From Parahoeflea alexandrii (lineage in GTDB: Bacteria > Pseudomonadota > Alphaproteobacteria > Rhizobiales > Rhizobiaceae), in contig NZ_JAAAML010000001.1 in assembly GCF_024105735.1 (NCBI RefSeq), positions 682,001 through 746,000 of the forward strand: a stretch of 64,000 nt of DNA, read 5' to 3'. The notes beneath the pieces are model-generated. The model was not told the DNA's origin, ran no database searches, and saw only the letters and a program-made list of their open reading frames with translations. The position numbers and the translations under genes were made by a program. Positions 10,180 to 18,540 of this stretch are shown here, piece after piece. Within the stretch, counting starts at the first letter, position 1, and every line of letters starts with the position of its first letter.

Positions 10180-10413
10180 ATGGAATTGCTTGCCCAGATC
10201 CTCAACCAGTTTTCCTGGCCGATCGTCATCATCCTGTGCCTGACGCTCGGCCTGGCGCCGTTCTTTCCCGAGCCACATATCTGGGAGAAGCTGAAGATGC
10301 TGGCGTCGGGCACGCTGGTCAAGCCGATCGATATCTTCGATCTCCTGATGCACGCCACCCCGTTCCTGATCGCCGGTCTGAAGCTGGCGCTGACGTTTCT
10401 TCCGGCAAAATAG
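10180..10413 (+). CDS. Small inner-membrane protein, unknown function
   Basis: The 77-residue product begins with a short amphipathic stretch, then a hydrophobic helix (WPIVIILCLTLGLAPFF, about residues 13-29). It has a second weakly hydrophobic C-terminal segment (LMHATPFLIAGLKLALTFL, about 56-74). The length and layout recall a small rhizobial protein often annotated as RND-transporter-like, but nothing catalytic is visible. A candidate start at the ATG 10180 is supported by good codon use. It is convergent with the glutathione transferase gene, with 15 bases between stops. I cannot assign a role. Confidence 0.7.
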   Translation: MELLAQILNQFSWPIVIILCLTLGLAPFFPEPHIWEKLKMLASGTLVKPIDIFDLLMHATPFLIAGLKLALTFLPAK

Positions 10414-10428
10414 CCGGGGGCAGTCAAG

Positions 10429-11043
10429 CTACGCCCGAAAGCCGTGATGCCGCCAGGCGTCGCTGACGGCCGGGTTCTCGAGCACGCGGCCCACCAGCGC
10501 CTTGATCTCCGGCGTGTTCTTCGCCGGATCGTACCAGTCGGCCAGCATCGCCGCGTAGACATCGGTGATGGTCATGGTCTGGCCGGCGAGGAACGGGCCT
10601 TGAACCACTGCTGCGAGCCGGGCGAAATCGCGGTCCATGTCGAGGGCTGCCTGGCTCCGGATCGCCTCGGCGGCCTCGTGCGCCGGGTCGGTGGTGTGAC
10701 GCTCGGGGTAATAGTAGCGCAGGCAGGCGGGGTAGATGTTGGTGGCCATGAAGATCAGCCACTGCACCGCCTTGACGTGACCGGACCTGCCGCGCGGCGG
10801 CAGGAGGCGCGCCTCGGGGAACATGTCGTCGAGCGAAATCAGGATGGCGGCGCTCTCGGCGATCACCGGACCGCAGGCGAGCTTGAGAACAGGTACCTTG
10901 CCGGCGGGGTTAAGCGCCAGGAACGCGGTATCGGCGGTGTCATCGACTTCAACCGCGTCAAAAGCGACGCCGATCATCCGCAGTGCCGCTTCCACCACCA
11001 TCGAGCCCGAACCCGGTTTCCAGTATAGCGTATAGCCGCTCAT
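10429..11043 (-). CDS. Glutathione S-transferase family protein
   Basis: Cytosolic glutathione transferases conjugate glutathione to electrophiles or act as thiol reductases. Starting at the ATG 11043 the protein has 204 residues: an N-terminal thioredoxin-like domain (about 1-80) and an all-helical C-terminal domain. The glutathione-site motifs NPAGKVPVL and the following ESAAIL (cis-Pro and the Glu-Ser pair) are present. An upstream in-frame ATG adds ten residues without a better ribosome site. It is 155 bases downstream of an SDR gene on the same strand and could be co-transcribed. The substrate is unknown. Confidence 0.88.
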   Translation of the reverse strand: MSGYTLYWKPGSGSMVVEAALRMIGVAFDAVEVDDTADTAFLALNPAGKVPVLKLACGPVIAESAAILISLDDMFPEARLLPPRGRSGHVKAVQWLIFMATNIYPACLRYYYPERHTTDPAHEAAEAIRSQAALDMDRDFARLAAVVQGPFLAGQTMTITDVYAAMLADWYDPAKNTPEIKALVGRVLENPAVSDAWRHHGFRA

Positions 11044-11198
11044 GGGGACCTCTCCCGCCTGCCTAGATTGCATCTGTCATGGCAGGTTCAGGCGGCAGGA
11101 GCAAGGTGCCCGCTGACGGGATCGCGGCCAGCTTGTGGCCGCCATGCACCGGTCGGGGGCTGCAAGGCTGCAGAGGCCGATTCTGCTGCCCTTGGGGG

Positions 11199-11873
11199 TC
11201 AGTCCGAGGGCATCAGGAAGATCTCGCGCACGGTGTTGCGCTGTTTGGCCTCGAGCGCGAAAATCACCGCGTCGGCAACGTCCTCGGGCTGCAGCTTGTC
11301 GGGTTTCTCCTCGTCGAAAAAGGCGGTGTTGACCATGCCCGGCGCAATCACCGTGCAGCGGCCGCCCCATTCCTTCATTTCCTCGGCCAGGTTGCCGGCA
11401 TAGCCGTGGACGAACCATTTCGAGGCGCCGTAGACGGAACCGGGAATATGCACCCGGCCGGCTGCCGATCCGGTCATCAGCATGTGGCCCTTGCGTGCCC
11501 GGAGATGCGGGATCGCCGCCTTGGCGGTGTTGAGCAGGCCGACGATGTTGACGTCGATGAGCCTGCGCCATTCGTCCGGGTCGCCGTGCTCGGTGCCGGC
11601 GGTCTCAAGCCCCATTCCGGCATTGGCGAAGGCGGCGTCGACACCGCCATAGGTGTGCCGCAGATTGGCCATGGCCTGGTTCAGCTCATCCAGGCTCGTG
11701 ACGTCGCCCGGCAGCGCCAGCGCGCGGTCGCCCAGTTCCTCAACCAGCGCGGTGAGCTTGTCTTCCGAGCGGGCGAACAGGCCGACATTCCAGCCTGCCA
11801 GCCGTGCCGCCCGTGCGGTCGCGGCACCAATGCCGCTCGATGCGCCGGTGATGAAAAGGGTCTTGGTGGTCAT
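11199..11873 (-). CDS. Short-chain dehydrogenase/reductase (SDR)
   Basis: A 224-residue classical SDR with a Rossmann fold. The nucleotide-binding TGASSGIG is at residues 9-16, NAG at 84-86, the catalytic Ser at about 136 and the YGASK motif gives Tyr148 and Lys152. R35 after the second strand hints at NADP(H) preference. The reaction is the oxidation or reduction of an alcohol/ketone pair, with unknown substrate. It shares strand with the GST gene downstream and is divergent from the DUF930 gene. Confidence 0.92.
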   Translation of the reverse strand: MTTKTLFITGASSGIGAATARAARLAGWNVGLFARSEDKLTALVEELGDRALALPGDVTSLDELNQAMANLRHTYGGVDAAFANAGMGLETAGTEHGDPDEWRRLIDVNIVGLLNTAKAAIPHLRARKGHMLMTGSAAGRVHIPGSVYGASKWFVHGYAGNLAEEMKEWGGRCTVIAPGMVNTAFFDEEKPDKLQPEDVADAVIFALEAKQRNTVREIFLMPSD

Positions 11874-12100
11874 AAGGCATTCTCCTTGGCCATGGGGTGT
11901 ACTTCGCCAACGCGCGAGCGCGGGAGGTGTTCCATGGACGGGCGGCCGAATTCCCGGTGGCGAGGAGCCCGCAGCTGTGCTGTCTGTTTCGCCGGGCCTT
12001 GCCGGGTGAACTGCCGGGCGGGACTGAGATCCCCAGACAAAAATGCCGCCTCACGCGGTCGTGTCCTTGTTCCGCCTGATTTTCTGCTAAGCATCGCCTC

Positions 12101-13306
12101 ATGATGCGTTGGTCGAATGTCAGACTGAATACCCTGAGCGGCGGTCTGCTTGTGTCGCTGTTGCTGCACGGGCTGGTCGTGGCCGTCCTGCTGTTTGACC
12201 TGCCCGAGCCGATGGCCGAGGTGGAACCGGAGGAAGAGGTGGTCGCGGTGACCATCGTGCCGCCGCCGGAGCCCGAACCGGCGGCAGCCCCAGAACCTGA
12301 GCCGGAAGAGCCCGCGCCGGAGCCCGAGGCCGAAGCGCCGGCCGAACCGGAGCCTGAACCCGAGCAGGCTGAGGAAACGCCGCCTGCTCCCGCCGGGCCG
12401 GACAGTGAGGGCGAAGGCAGGGCCGTGCCGATCCAGGTTATGCGGCCGGTGTTCCAGTTCGGCGAGGAAGACGCGGGTCCGGAGATCGCACTTGATGGCG
12501 GGGCTGCGCAAGCGCCGCAACAGGATCAACCGGAGGCGCAACCGCAGGTAACGGAAGTCGCGCCCGAACCCGAGCCCGAAGCTGAAACCGCAGCGGAGGT
12601 TCCGCCGGAGACGGAAGCCGGAGACGAAGTCCCCGCCGAAGAAGCGGCCGAAGAGCTGGCTGAAACCCCTGTCGAGCAGCCGGCGCAGCAGGATGCCCCG
12701 GCGCCGGCCATGCCTGCCGAGATCACCCCGCCGGACGAGGTTCTGGCGGGCGACGCCCCGGGCAATCTGCCTGACGCCGCTGACCAGGCCGAGCTGGCGC
12801 TGCTGCCGGAAGATCCCGTGGACGCCCCGCCACCTGTGGCGCCGGAGCCGGTCGTGCCCGACCCGGTTGAAAGCCCGCCGCCCGCCTCCGCCACCCGCGC
12901 GCCGTCCGCCGCGCCTGCGGACACCGCGCCCGCCGTTGACAACGGCCTGCCCGGGGTGCGGGCGCTGTCTTCAATCGTCGACACCGGTCATGCCGTTGCG
13001 ACCACGGCCATGCGGGCGCTGCCGCGCGAAGAACGCGGCAGCAGGCTCTGCACGACCGAATTGCGCGAGCAGCTGCGCCGCGCGCCCGAACCTTACCGGG
13101 TGGAACTGCTACCGGCCTACCGGCTGCCAGGCGGCACCTTGCTCGCGGTCCCCAACGCCGCCTTCCGCGCCGGTGGCGCCTGGTACAATCTGAGCTTTCG
13201 CTGCACCGTCGACAGAGACGCGCTCCGCGTCACCGACTTCAGCTTCAAGGTCGGCACGCCGATCCCGCGCCAGGACTGGCGCGCGAGGGGGTTTCCCGAG
13301 TTTTGA
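12101..13306 (+). CDS. DUF930 protein with a TonB-like Pro/Glu-rich periplasmic arm
   Basis: A 401-residue, probably inner-membrane anchored protein. A single membrane helix near residues 14-32 (GLLVSLLLHGLVVAVLLF) is followed by roughly 250 residues of Pro, Glu and Ala repeats that resemble the extended arm of TonB. The C-terminal hundred residues form a DUF930 domain (LCTTELREQLRRA, then AFRAGGAWYNLSFRCTVD and SFKVGTPIP). Two Cys in that domain (in LCTTE and FRCTV) could form a disulfide, which fits a periplasmic location. DUF930 function is unknown. The likely role, inferred from architecture, is spanning the periplasm. Tandem ATG codons at 12101 and 12104 are both possible starts. Confidence 0.85.
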   Translation: MMRWSNVRLNTLSGGLLVSLLLHGLVVAVLLFDLPEPMAEVEPEEEVVAVTIVPPPEPEPAAAPEPEPEEPAPEPEAEAPAEPEPEPEQAEETPPAPAGPDSEGEGRAVPIQVMRPVFQFGEEDAGPEIALDGGAAQAPQQDQPEAQPQVTEVAPEPEPEAETAAEVPPETEAGDEVPAEEAAEELAETPVEQPAQQDAPAPAMPAEITPPDEVLAGDAPGNLPDAADQAELALLPEDPVDAPPPVAPEPVVPDPVESPPPASATRAPSAAPADTAPAVDNGLPGVRALSSIVDTGHAVATTAMRALPREERGSRLCTTELREQLRRAPEPYRVELLPAYRLPGGTLLAVPNAAFRAGGAWYNLSFRCTVDRDALRVTDFSFKVGTPIPRQDWRARGFPEF

Positions 13307-13316
13307 GGCCCCGAAG

Positions 13317-13397
13317 CCTCTCCCCTTGTGGGAGAGGAAGAAAAATCACGGTCTTGGCGCGAGAGCGCCAAGTCGTAGATTTTTCAGGTGAGGGGGG
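13317..13397. repeat. Nested palindromic intergenic repeat, copy B
   Basis: Same design as the element at 9481-9560: a first hairpin CCTCTCCC-CTTGT-GGGAGAGG, then AAAAATC/GATTTTT enclosing CTTGGCGC-GAGA-GCGCCAAG, ending in GGTGAGGGG. The stems differ in sequence from copy A but keep pairing, which argues that the folded structure is what is conserved. Confidence 0.75.
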
Positions 13398-13471
13398 ACT
13401 GCCTATACCGGAATGTAGACACCCAATCCGGTTCATTTTCTTGGCAACCTAACCGGTCTGGACAAGCCCCA

Positions 13472-13610
13472 ATCTCCCCCCTTGCGGGGGAGATGTCACC
13501 GTAGGTGACAGAGGGGGGTGAATCCTCTCCAAGATGCGCGCGTTCGAGACAAGCAGAACCATGCCCCCCTCTGTCTGCTTCGCAGACATCTCCCCCGCAA
13601 GGGGGGAGAT
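13472..13610. repeat. Inverted pair of palindromic repeat units (BIME-like)
   Basis: Two units of about 47 bases face each other, at 13472-13518 and 13564-13610, separated by about 45 bases. Each unit has a C/G-rich hairpin (CTCCCCC-CTTGC-GGGGGAG type), a second hairpin and a terminal G6 or C6 run. The second hairpin is TGTCACC-GTA-GGTGACA on the left and TGTCTGC-TTC-GCAGACA on the right. Both stems pair fully although the bases differ, which is compensatory change. The whole can fold as one long cruciform. Confidence 0.8.
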
Positions 13611-14504
13611 AGGCCCCGCGTTGTTCCGCTCCCGCCTTTTCGCCACTGAGGGGGCAAGGGTGTGCGCCGCGCCATTGCATGAAAATCAGCGCCCATTTCT
13701 TCCACACCCTCCAACTCCGTGCCACACTCATGCCGCTCCTGTCACCGGATGGACCGGAAACGTGCCGGTCCAGGCGGGAGGAAGGCCTCCGGGTATCTGT
13801 CGTAACGTGCGGCGGAACGAAGGAGGAGGCGGTGCACCGGCGGGTTCCGCTGGCAGCAGGGTCAGCCTGAACGGGATCTCCAATGGGATGTCCAACGGGA
13901 GGATCGGCCAAGCCAGCCACCGGAGAAACCTTTGCCCCTTGTGCCGGCCAGCGCCGGCCGGCTGTCAGGGTGAGGGTGGAAACGGGCCTGTGGCGGGTCG
14001 TCTTGCGGATGCGGGGAGGGTGTCTGGCGCAGTGTCAGCCGCCCTGGCGTTCCCGGATCTTTTACGCAAGGCCCAGCCCGTGCCGGACGATGCCACCCGC
14101 CGCTGATCGCTGCCCATGTCCGGGTGGCAGGACGCGGCACGCCACTGCCTGTCGGATGTGGACATCATCCGGCGATATTCGGGCCCGCGCGCAATCTGCG
14201 CCACCCCCCGCATGTCTCCGCCACGGCGGTGGCATGCGCACCAAATCCACTTCCGAACGGCACAGCCTGCGCGCGGCCCTCCGGACTGTCCCTTCCAAAA
14301 CTCCTCGCGTCGAGACGCGCGGAGGGCTTTCGTGCGTCGTTCTCCCGCGGAACCGGATCACCCGTTCCGGCGTTACAGTCTGAGTTGACGACCGTATCCG
14401 CGGCGGTCCGCTTGGCGCGTTCGCTACTTGCCCCTTGCCCTTGCCACCCGCGCCCCGGCTGTGGCACCAGTGCTGCAACCGAAATTCCCTTCCGGAGACC
14501 CCTG
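13611..14504. other. GC-rich intergenic region without a recognisable gene
   Basis: Nearly 900 bases between the repeat cluster and the SnoaL-like gene. Frames here are open only because of high GC, and their products have low-complexity Arg/Pro/Ala composition. Local hairpins are visible, for example GCGTC-GA-GACGC near 14310 followed by GGAGGGCTTTCG, and GCCGGCCAGCGCCGGCCGGC near 13945. A non-coding RNA cannot be excluded, but I recognise none. Confidence 0.4.
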
Positions 14505-14918
14505 ATGAGCCGAGACGACACCACCGCCCTGATCCGCCGCTATCTCGACGCGTTCAACGCCAAGGATTCCGAAGCCATGCTGGCGTGCCTCAGCGATGAC
14601 GTGGCGCATGACATCAACCAGGGCGATCGCGAGATCGGCAAGGAAAAATTCCGCTGGTTCAATGGAATGATGAGCCGTCATTACGACGAGGAGCTCGGCG
14701 ACATCGCCATCATGGTCGATGACAGCGGCAGCCGCGCGGCGGCGGAATTCACCGTGCGCGGGACCTATCTCGCCACCGCCGAGGGCCTGCCGGACGCCAA
14801 TGGGCAGCGCTATTCGCTGCCGGCGGGGATCTTCTTCGAGATCGATGACCGCCTGATCAGCCGGGTGACAACCAGCTACAATCTCAACCACTGGATCGAG
14901 CAGGTCAAAGCCGGCTGA
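14505..14918 (+). CDS. SnoaL-like / ketosteroid-isomerase-related protein
   Basis: A 137-residue cytoplasmic protein of the NTF2-like cone fold. The start ATG at 14505 follows CCGGAGACC. The first helix IRRYLDAFNAKDSEAMLACL and the next strand DDVAHDINQG are typical of the ketosteroid-isomerase-related family. These proteins carry varied isomerase or binding roles, and the chemistry cannot be deduced here. The GNAT gene starts 20 bases downstream, so the two probably form an operon. In-frame upstream codons extend to 14124 but look non-coding. Confidence 0.85.
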   Translation: MSRDDTTALIRRYLDAFNAKDSEAMLACLSDDVAHDINQGDREIGKEKFRWFNGMMSRHYDEELGDIAIMVDDSGSRAAAEFTVRGTYLATAEGLPDANGQRYSLPAGIFFEIDDRLISRVTTSYNLNHWIEQVKAG

Positions 14919-14938
14919 GCCGGCCCGGAGAAAACGCT

Positions 14939-15547
14939 ATGGCAGCGGCTGGAAGGTCGGCTCTGAGTTTTTCCGTGCTGGCAAAGGGCGAGATCGAGGC
15001 GGCGCTCGATGACCTGGCGCAGCTCAGAATCTCTGTCTTTGCCGCCTGGCCCTATCTCTATGAGGGCGATGCCGCCTATGAGGCGCGCTATCTGAGCACC
15101 TTCGCCGCCTCGCCGGGCGCGGTGGTGGTTGCGGCCCGGGATGATGCCGGCCGCATGGTGGGGGCTGCGACGGCAGCACCTCTTGCCGATCACGCCGATG
15201 AGTTTGCCGCGCCCTTCGCCGGTGCCGGGCTTGATCCGAAGGACTTCTTCTACCTGGCGGAATCGGTTCTGTTGCCAGGCTACCGGGGGCAGGGCGCGGG
15301 CCGCACGTTTTTCGAAATGCGCGAGGCTGAGGGCCGGGCTCAGGGGTTCGGGCGCGCGGTGTTTGCCTCGGTGATGCGGCCCACCGATCATCCGGCAAGG
15401 CCCGACGATTACGTGCCCCTGGACGGGTTCTGGCGTCGCATCGGCTACCGTCCGCTCGAGGGGCTTCAGGCAGAGTTCTCCTGGCGCGACATCGGCAAGA
15501 CGGCGGAAAGCGTCAAGCGGCTGCAGGTCTGGGGCCGGGATCTCTGA
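14939..15547 (+). CDS. GNAT family N-acetyltransferase
   Basis: A 202-residue acetyl-CoA-dependent transferase. The coenzyme-A-binding motif A is LLPGYRGQGAGRTFFEMRE (about residues 111-129), with the R/Q-x-x-G-x-G/A pattern intact. An earlier LRISVFAAWPYLYEG segment and the ending RRIGYRPLEG complete the fold. The acceptor is unknown. It follows the SnoaL-like gene after 20 bases with GGCCCGGAGAAA as ribosome site, so joint transcription is likely. Confidence 0.88.
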   Translation: MAAAGRSALSFSVLAKGEIEAALDDLAQLRISVFAAWPYLYEGDAAYEARYLSTFAASPGAVVVAARDDAGRMVGAATAAPLADHADEFAAPFAGAGLDPKDFFYLAESVLLPGYRGQGAGRTFFEMREAEGRAQGFGRAVFASVMRPTDHPARPDDYVPLDGFWRRIGYRPLEGLQAEFSWRDIGKTAESVKRLQVWGRDL

Positions 15548-15619
15548 GGCATGCCGCCCGACGCGCGGCGTCGCCGCTTTCGCGGCGCGGATCTTTTCAT
15601 GAACACAGGATGAATGGCC

Positions 15620-15666
15620 GGTTCCGCTTCGGTTCAGGCGGGTGGGACTAGTGTGGGGTCAATCGA
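15620..15666 (+). promoter_or_regulatory. Duplicated upstream element, copy 1
   Basis: These 47 bases upstream of the first small secreted-protein gene match 39 of 47 positions of 16305-16351 upstream of its paralogue. The core is TTCGGTTCAGG and TAGTGT, ending in TCAATCGA. Their retention in both copies suggests a promoter or operator. Confidence 0.55.
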
Positions 15667-15763
15667 TAGGGACACCCGGCGAACGGGACATCCGATCGGG
15701 ACAAGTTCGAAGTCATGGACACCCACTCAAGGCATCAAACGCCGCCACATCTGGAGAACAGTC

Positions 15764-16135
15764 ATGAACAGCTTCATCCGCAATGCACTCACCGCCCTCG
15801 TTGTCGCCACCGCCGGGCTTGCCGCTTCCGCTCCTGCCGCCACTGCGGGCGGTGTCGGATTCGAATTTTCGTTCGGTGGTCCCGGCGGCGGTGTCGTCAT
15901 CCGCGACTACGATCGCCGCGGCGGCTGGGACCGGTTCGAGGGGCACCGCGGTCATCGCGATGTCTGCCGTCCGCACCGCGCCGTGCAGAAGGCCCGCCAC
16001 ATGGGCATCCGCCGCGCCGATGTCGTCCGCGCCGGTCACCGCCGCGTCGTCGTTGAGGGCTTCCGCCATCACCGCCCGGTCCGTGTGGTCTTCGCCAACC
16101 AGCGCCATTGCCCGGTGATCAAGGTTCGCCGCTAA
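15764..16135 (+). CDS. Small secreted Gly/His/Arg-rich protein, paralogue 1
   Basis: A 123-residue protein from the ATG 15764. A signal peptide (about residues 1-26, ending in an AxA-type site around PAATAGG) is followed by a Gly-rich strand GGVGFEFSFGGPGGGVVIRD. The basic, His-rich C-terminal half has a repeat-like VVRAGHRRVVVEGFRHHRP. Two Cys (in DVCRP and RHCPV) may form a disulfide in the periplasm. It is a close paralogue of the gene at 16418-16804, including its upstream element. No enzyme motif is seen. Similar small exported proteins are common in Rhizobiales and of unknown function. Confidence 0.82.
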   Translation: MNSFIRNALTALVVATAGLAASAPAATAGGVGFEFSFGGPGGGVVIRDYDRRGGWDRFEGHRGHRDVCRPHRAVQKARHMGIRRADVVRAGHRRVVVEGFRHHRPVRVVFANQRHCPVIKVRR

Positions 16136-16162
16136 GCCGCATTTCCATCCAGACCAAGCAAG

Positions 16163-16193
16163 ACCCCGGGGGCGCCTGCCTGCCGGGGTTTTT
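16163..16193 (+). terminator. Rho-independent terminator after paralogue 1
   Basis: ACCCCGG (16163-16169) pairs with CCGGGGT (16183-16189), and the T run to 16193 completes a typical terminator 27 bases after the stop. Confidence 0.8.
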
Positions 16194-16304
16194 CATGTCC
16201 GCAGCTTGCCTCACCCGGTCCGGGCGGCGACGCGGTGACGGCGGTCTGACAGGTGCTTTCAAACCGGCGGCGGCCCCGCCGGCATGAACCGCGGATTAAC
16301 GGCT

Positions 16305-16351
16305 GGTTCCAGTTCGGTTCAGGTCGGCGGGGCTAGTGTCGGATCAATCGA
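16305..16351 (+). promoter_or_regulatory. Duplicated upstream element, copy 2
   Basis: Second copy of the 47-base element described at 15620-15666, identical at 39 positions and of equal length. It lies upstream of the second small secreted-protein gene. Confidence 0.55.
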
Positions 16352-16417
16352 ACGGGCAGCCGGTCGAGACAGACACCACCAGCCCCAGGCGCCATGTCGC
16401 CCCCAGGAGATACCGTC

Positions 16418-16804
16418 ATGAACCGTTTCATCCGTTCCACGTTTGCCGCTCTCGTTGTCGCCACCGCCGGCATTGCCGCCTCGGCCGCTTCCGCCAATGC
16501 AGGCGGCATCGGTTTCGAATTTTCCATCGGCGGACCGGGCGGCGGTATTGCCGTTCGCGATCTTGACCGTCGCGGCAGCCGCGATCATGACCGGCGTGGC
16601 GGTCGGGACGGTTTCGGCGGCTACCGCGATGTCTGCCGGCCCGACATCGCTGTCGACAAGGCCCGTGACATGGGCGTCCGCCGCGCCGATGTGGTCCGCG
16701 CCGGTGACCGCCGGGTTGTCGTCGAGGGCTTCCGCCATCACCGTCCGGTGCGGGTGGTTTTCGCCAACGAGCGCAACTGCCCGGTGATCGGCTTCCGCCG
16801 CTAA
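16418..16804 (+). CDS. Small secreted Gly/Arg-rich protein, paralogue 2
   Basis: A 128-residue exported protein and the tandem paralogue of 15764-16135. Shared features are the signal peptide, GGIGFEFSIGGPGGGIAVRD, two Cys in equivalent places (DVCRP and RNCPV) and the VVRAGDRRVVVEGFRHHRP block. The middle is richer in Asp/Arg (DRRGSRDHDRRGGRD) than in paralogue 1. AGGAGATACCGTC precedes the ATG at 16418. The two genes have separate terminators and separate copies of the upstream element, so they are individually transcribed. Function is unknown. Confidence 0.82.
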   Translation: MNRFIRSTFAALVVATAGIAASAASANAGGIGFEFSIGGPGGGIAVRDLDRRGSRDHDRRGGRDGFGGYRDVCRPDIAVDKARDMGVRRADVVRAGDRRVVVEGFRHHRPVRVVFANERNCPVIGFRR

Positions 16805-16849
16805 CGCGGATACGCCGTTTCACGGGCGGTCACGGCCACCGCCTGAAAA

Positions 16850-16883
16850 CCAAACCCCGGGATGTTTCCATCCCGGGGTTTGG
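16850..16883. terminator. Strong bidirectional terminator hairpin
   Basis: A perfect 15-pair stem (CCAAACCCCGGGATG with its complement) closes a TTTC loop between convergent genes. A-rich sequence before and TTTGG after make it plausible for both strands. Confidence 0.8.
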
Positions 16884-16935
16884 TGCTGTTGGTCGTATTC
16901 ATATCCCCGTCGCGGAAAACCAGGGTAGACTGTGG

Positions 16936-17691
16936 CTACTGGGCGATTTCCCAGGTGACGTTGACGGTGACGCGATATTCGTTCTCGCCCGAGGCGACGG
17001 GCACCTCATCGGCCGCCTTCGACATCATCGCCATTTCGGCGCGGACCATCGGCATCGGCGGCGCGGAACCGGAGTTCTCCGAAATCTGGGTGATGCGGCC
17101 CAGACCCACGCCCAGCGCGCCGGTCATCGCCTGGGCCTTGGCCCTGGCATTGGCGACCGCGTCGAGGCGGGCCGCTTCGCGGATCTTGTCCTTGTCATCA
17201 TTGGTGAAGATGATGTTGCCGCCCTGGTTGACGCCGAGGCTGACGGAGGTGTCGAGAATGGCGCCGAGCCGGCTCAGATCGCGTATGCGCACGGTCAGCG
17301 TGTTGTTGACGGTGTAGCCGACGATCCGCGGCTCGCGGGTCTCGCCGTCCCGGTTTTCAGGGTAGACCCATCGCGGCTGGATCGAAAAGCCACCGGTCTG
17401 CAGGTCGCGCTCGGCAATGCCCTCGGCCTTCATCGCGGCAAGCACATCGCTCATCGCGGCGTTGTTGGCGTCAAGCGCCTCGCGTGCCGTCTCGGCCTCG
17501 CGCAGCACGGTGAGCGAGATCACCGCCATGTCGGGCGCCACCGCCGCCACGCCCTCGCCGGAGACGGAAATCACGCCGGGCTGCGGCGCGCGGACATCAT
17601 CGGCAAAGGCCGCGGGGGCCGCGGTGAGCATGAGCGCGGAGAGTGCGCCGGCGACAGCCATGCGGCGGCGGGCGTGGAAGGATGAGGTCAT
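16936..17691 (-). CDS. SIMPL (DUF541) domain periplasmic protein
   Basis: A 251-residue exported protein. The start ATG at 17691 follows GGAGATTTTTC. Residues 1-31 form a signal peptide (basic start, hydrophobic core MAVAGALSALMLTAAPAAFA). The rest is a SIMPL/DUF541 domain with the typical ISVSGEGVAAVAPDMAVISL opening and DAVANARAKAQAMTGALGV near residues 170-190. Members form beta-rich oligomers in the periplasm or outer envelope and are linked to oxidative stress in some bacteria. The role here is unknown. It is convergent with the second secreted-protein gene and shares its terminator. Confidence 0.88.
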   Translation of the reverse strand: MTSSFHARRRMAVAGALSALMLTAAPAAFADDVRAPQPGVISVSGEGVAAVAPDMAVISLTVLREAETAREALDANNAAMSDVLAAMKAEGIAERDLQTGGFSIQPRWVYPENRDGETREPRIVGYTVNNTLTVRIRDLSRLGAILDTSVSLGVNQGGNIIFTNDDKDKIREAARLDAVANARAKAQAMTGALGVGLGRITQISENSGSAPPMPMVRAEMAMMSKAADEVPVASGENEYRVTVNVTWEIAQ

Positions 17692-18069
17692 GAAAAATCT
17701 CCGATCTGGTACCTGATGCATGTTGCGTTCGAATCTACCATTTGTCCGATGACGTCCATGCATCAATTCATAGGGTTGCAACGTGCATTGCGCATCCGGC
17801 TGGAAGCGCAAGCGCTGTGATGTCCCGACAGCGAAAGTCATGGCGAGCGAATGTGGACGCATTGCGGCGGCGCTCTGCCGATGGGGAAGGCGGCGCGCCG
17901 TCCATGCCCGGTCCTCCCTGCGGCCGCTTGAGGATGTCGTGCCGGCACGTCTTGTCGCCGCATTTGATTTGGGCTAAACCGCCAGCATCCGGACGGCGCA
18001 TCCGGTCCTGCAAACGGCGGCTTGCTCCGCCCGCAACAGGGTCGATCCAAGGCGCCGCACCCGCAAGGA
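17692..18069. other. Intergenic region between the SIMPL gene and the tRNA
   Basis: Nearly 380 bases hold no gene that I can support. The SIMPL promoter (minus strand) and the tRNA promoter (plus strand) must lie here, but neither is distinct by eye. Confidence 0.35.
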
Positions 18070-18145
18070 AGGCCTGTAGCTCAACGGTTAGAGCCGGCGG
18101 CTCATAACCGCTTGGTTGGGGGTTCGAATCCCTCCAGGCCTACCA
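18070..18145 (+). tRNA. tRNA with CAU anticodon, probably tRNA-Ile2 (lysidine-modified)
   Basis: Acceptor stem AGGCCTG (18070-18076) pairs with CAGGCCT (18135-18141), the discriminator is A and CCA is encoded. The anticodon loop CTCATAA gives CAT at 18103-18105. The T arm is GGGGG-TTCGAAT-CCCTC. The D-arm and anticodon-arm sequence (GGTTAGAGC, then GGCTCATAACCGCTTGGTT) resembles E. coli ileX rather than elongator or initiator Met tRNA, so decoding of AUA after TilS modification is likely. An AT-rich accessory segment follows immediately, as at tRNA integration sites. Confidence 0.9.
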
Positions 18146-18540
18146 AGTTTTGTCCATCGCTGTAGTTTGTCACCCGGTCCTATAGGAAGGCGGGAAATGG
18201 TGGGATTGCGCGGGAAATTGCGGGAATTCTTGTGAATACAGTGGTTTGTGGGAGTGGTTATAGAGTGAGCTGTGGGTGGGATTTGCTGTCTGGTTGGTCC
18301 CGGGGGCGGGCTCGTATGTTCGGGGCGCGATTTCAAGATTCTTTCAAATCGGCTTTGAGGGCGGTTTGAGATTTCCAAGAATGCAAATAGAATCTATGTC
18401 TCCATGACTTTGAAGGCCTGGTTTTTCAGTCGGCTGCTTGAATTCAAGCGATGGCAAACTCCAAACGGGACTGAGAAGGTGACTTCATAATCCGTTTAAT
18501 CCGTGCTCATGGTCAGACGTGAACTGTGTAAGTTGGCAAA

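Noticed and set aside
13472-13610. CRISPR-like repeated palindromes
   Set aside because: Only two units occur, in inverted orientation and without regular spacers; this is a REP/BIME-type pair.
13611-14504. Known structured RNA (RNase P, SRP or 6S RNA) in the long GC-rich gap
   Set aside because: Local hairpins exist, but I could not match any conserved core; a covariance search (Infernal against Rfam) would decide.
18088-18378. Minus-strand frame ending GGIRTPNQAVMSRRL
   Set aside because: The tail is an antisense translation of the tRNA, a frequent false gene call next to tRNAs.
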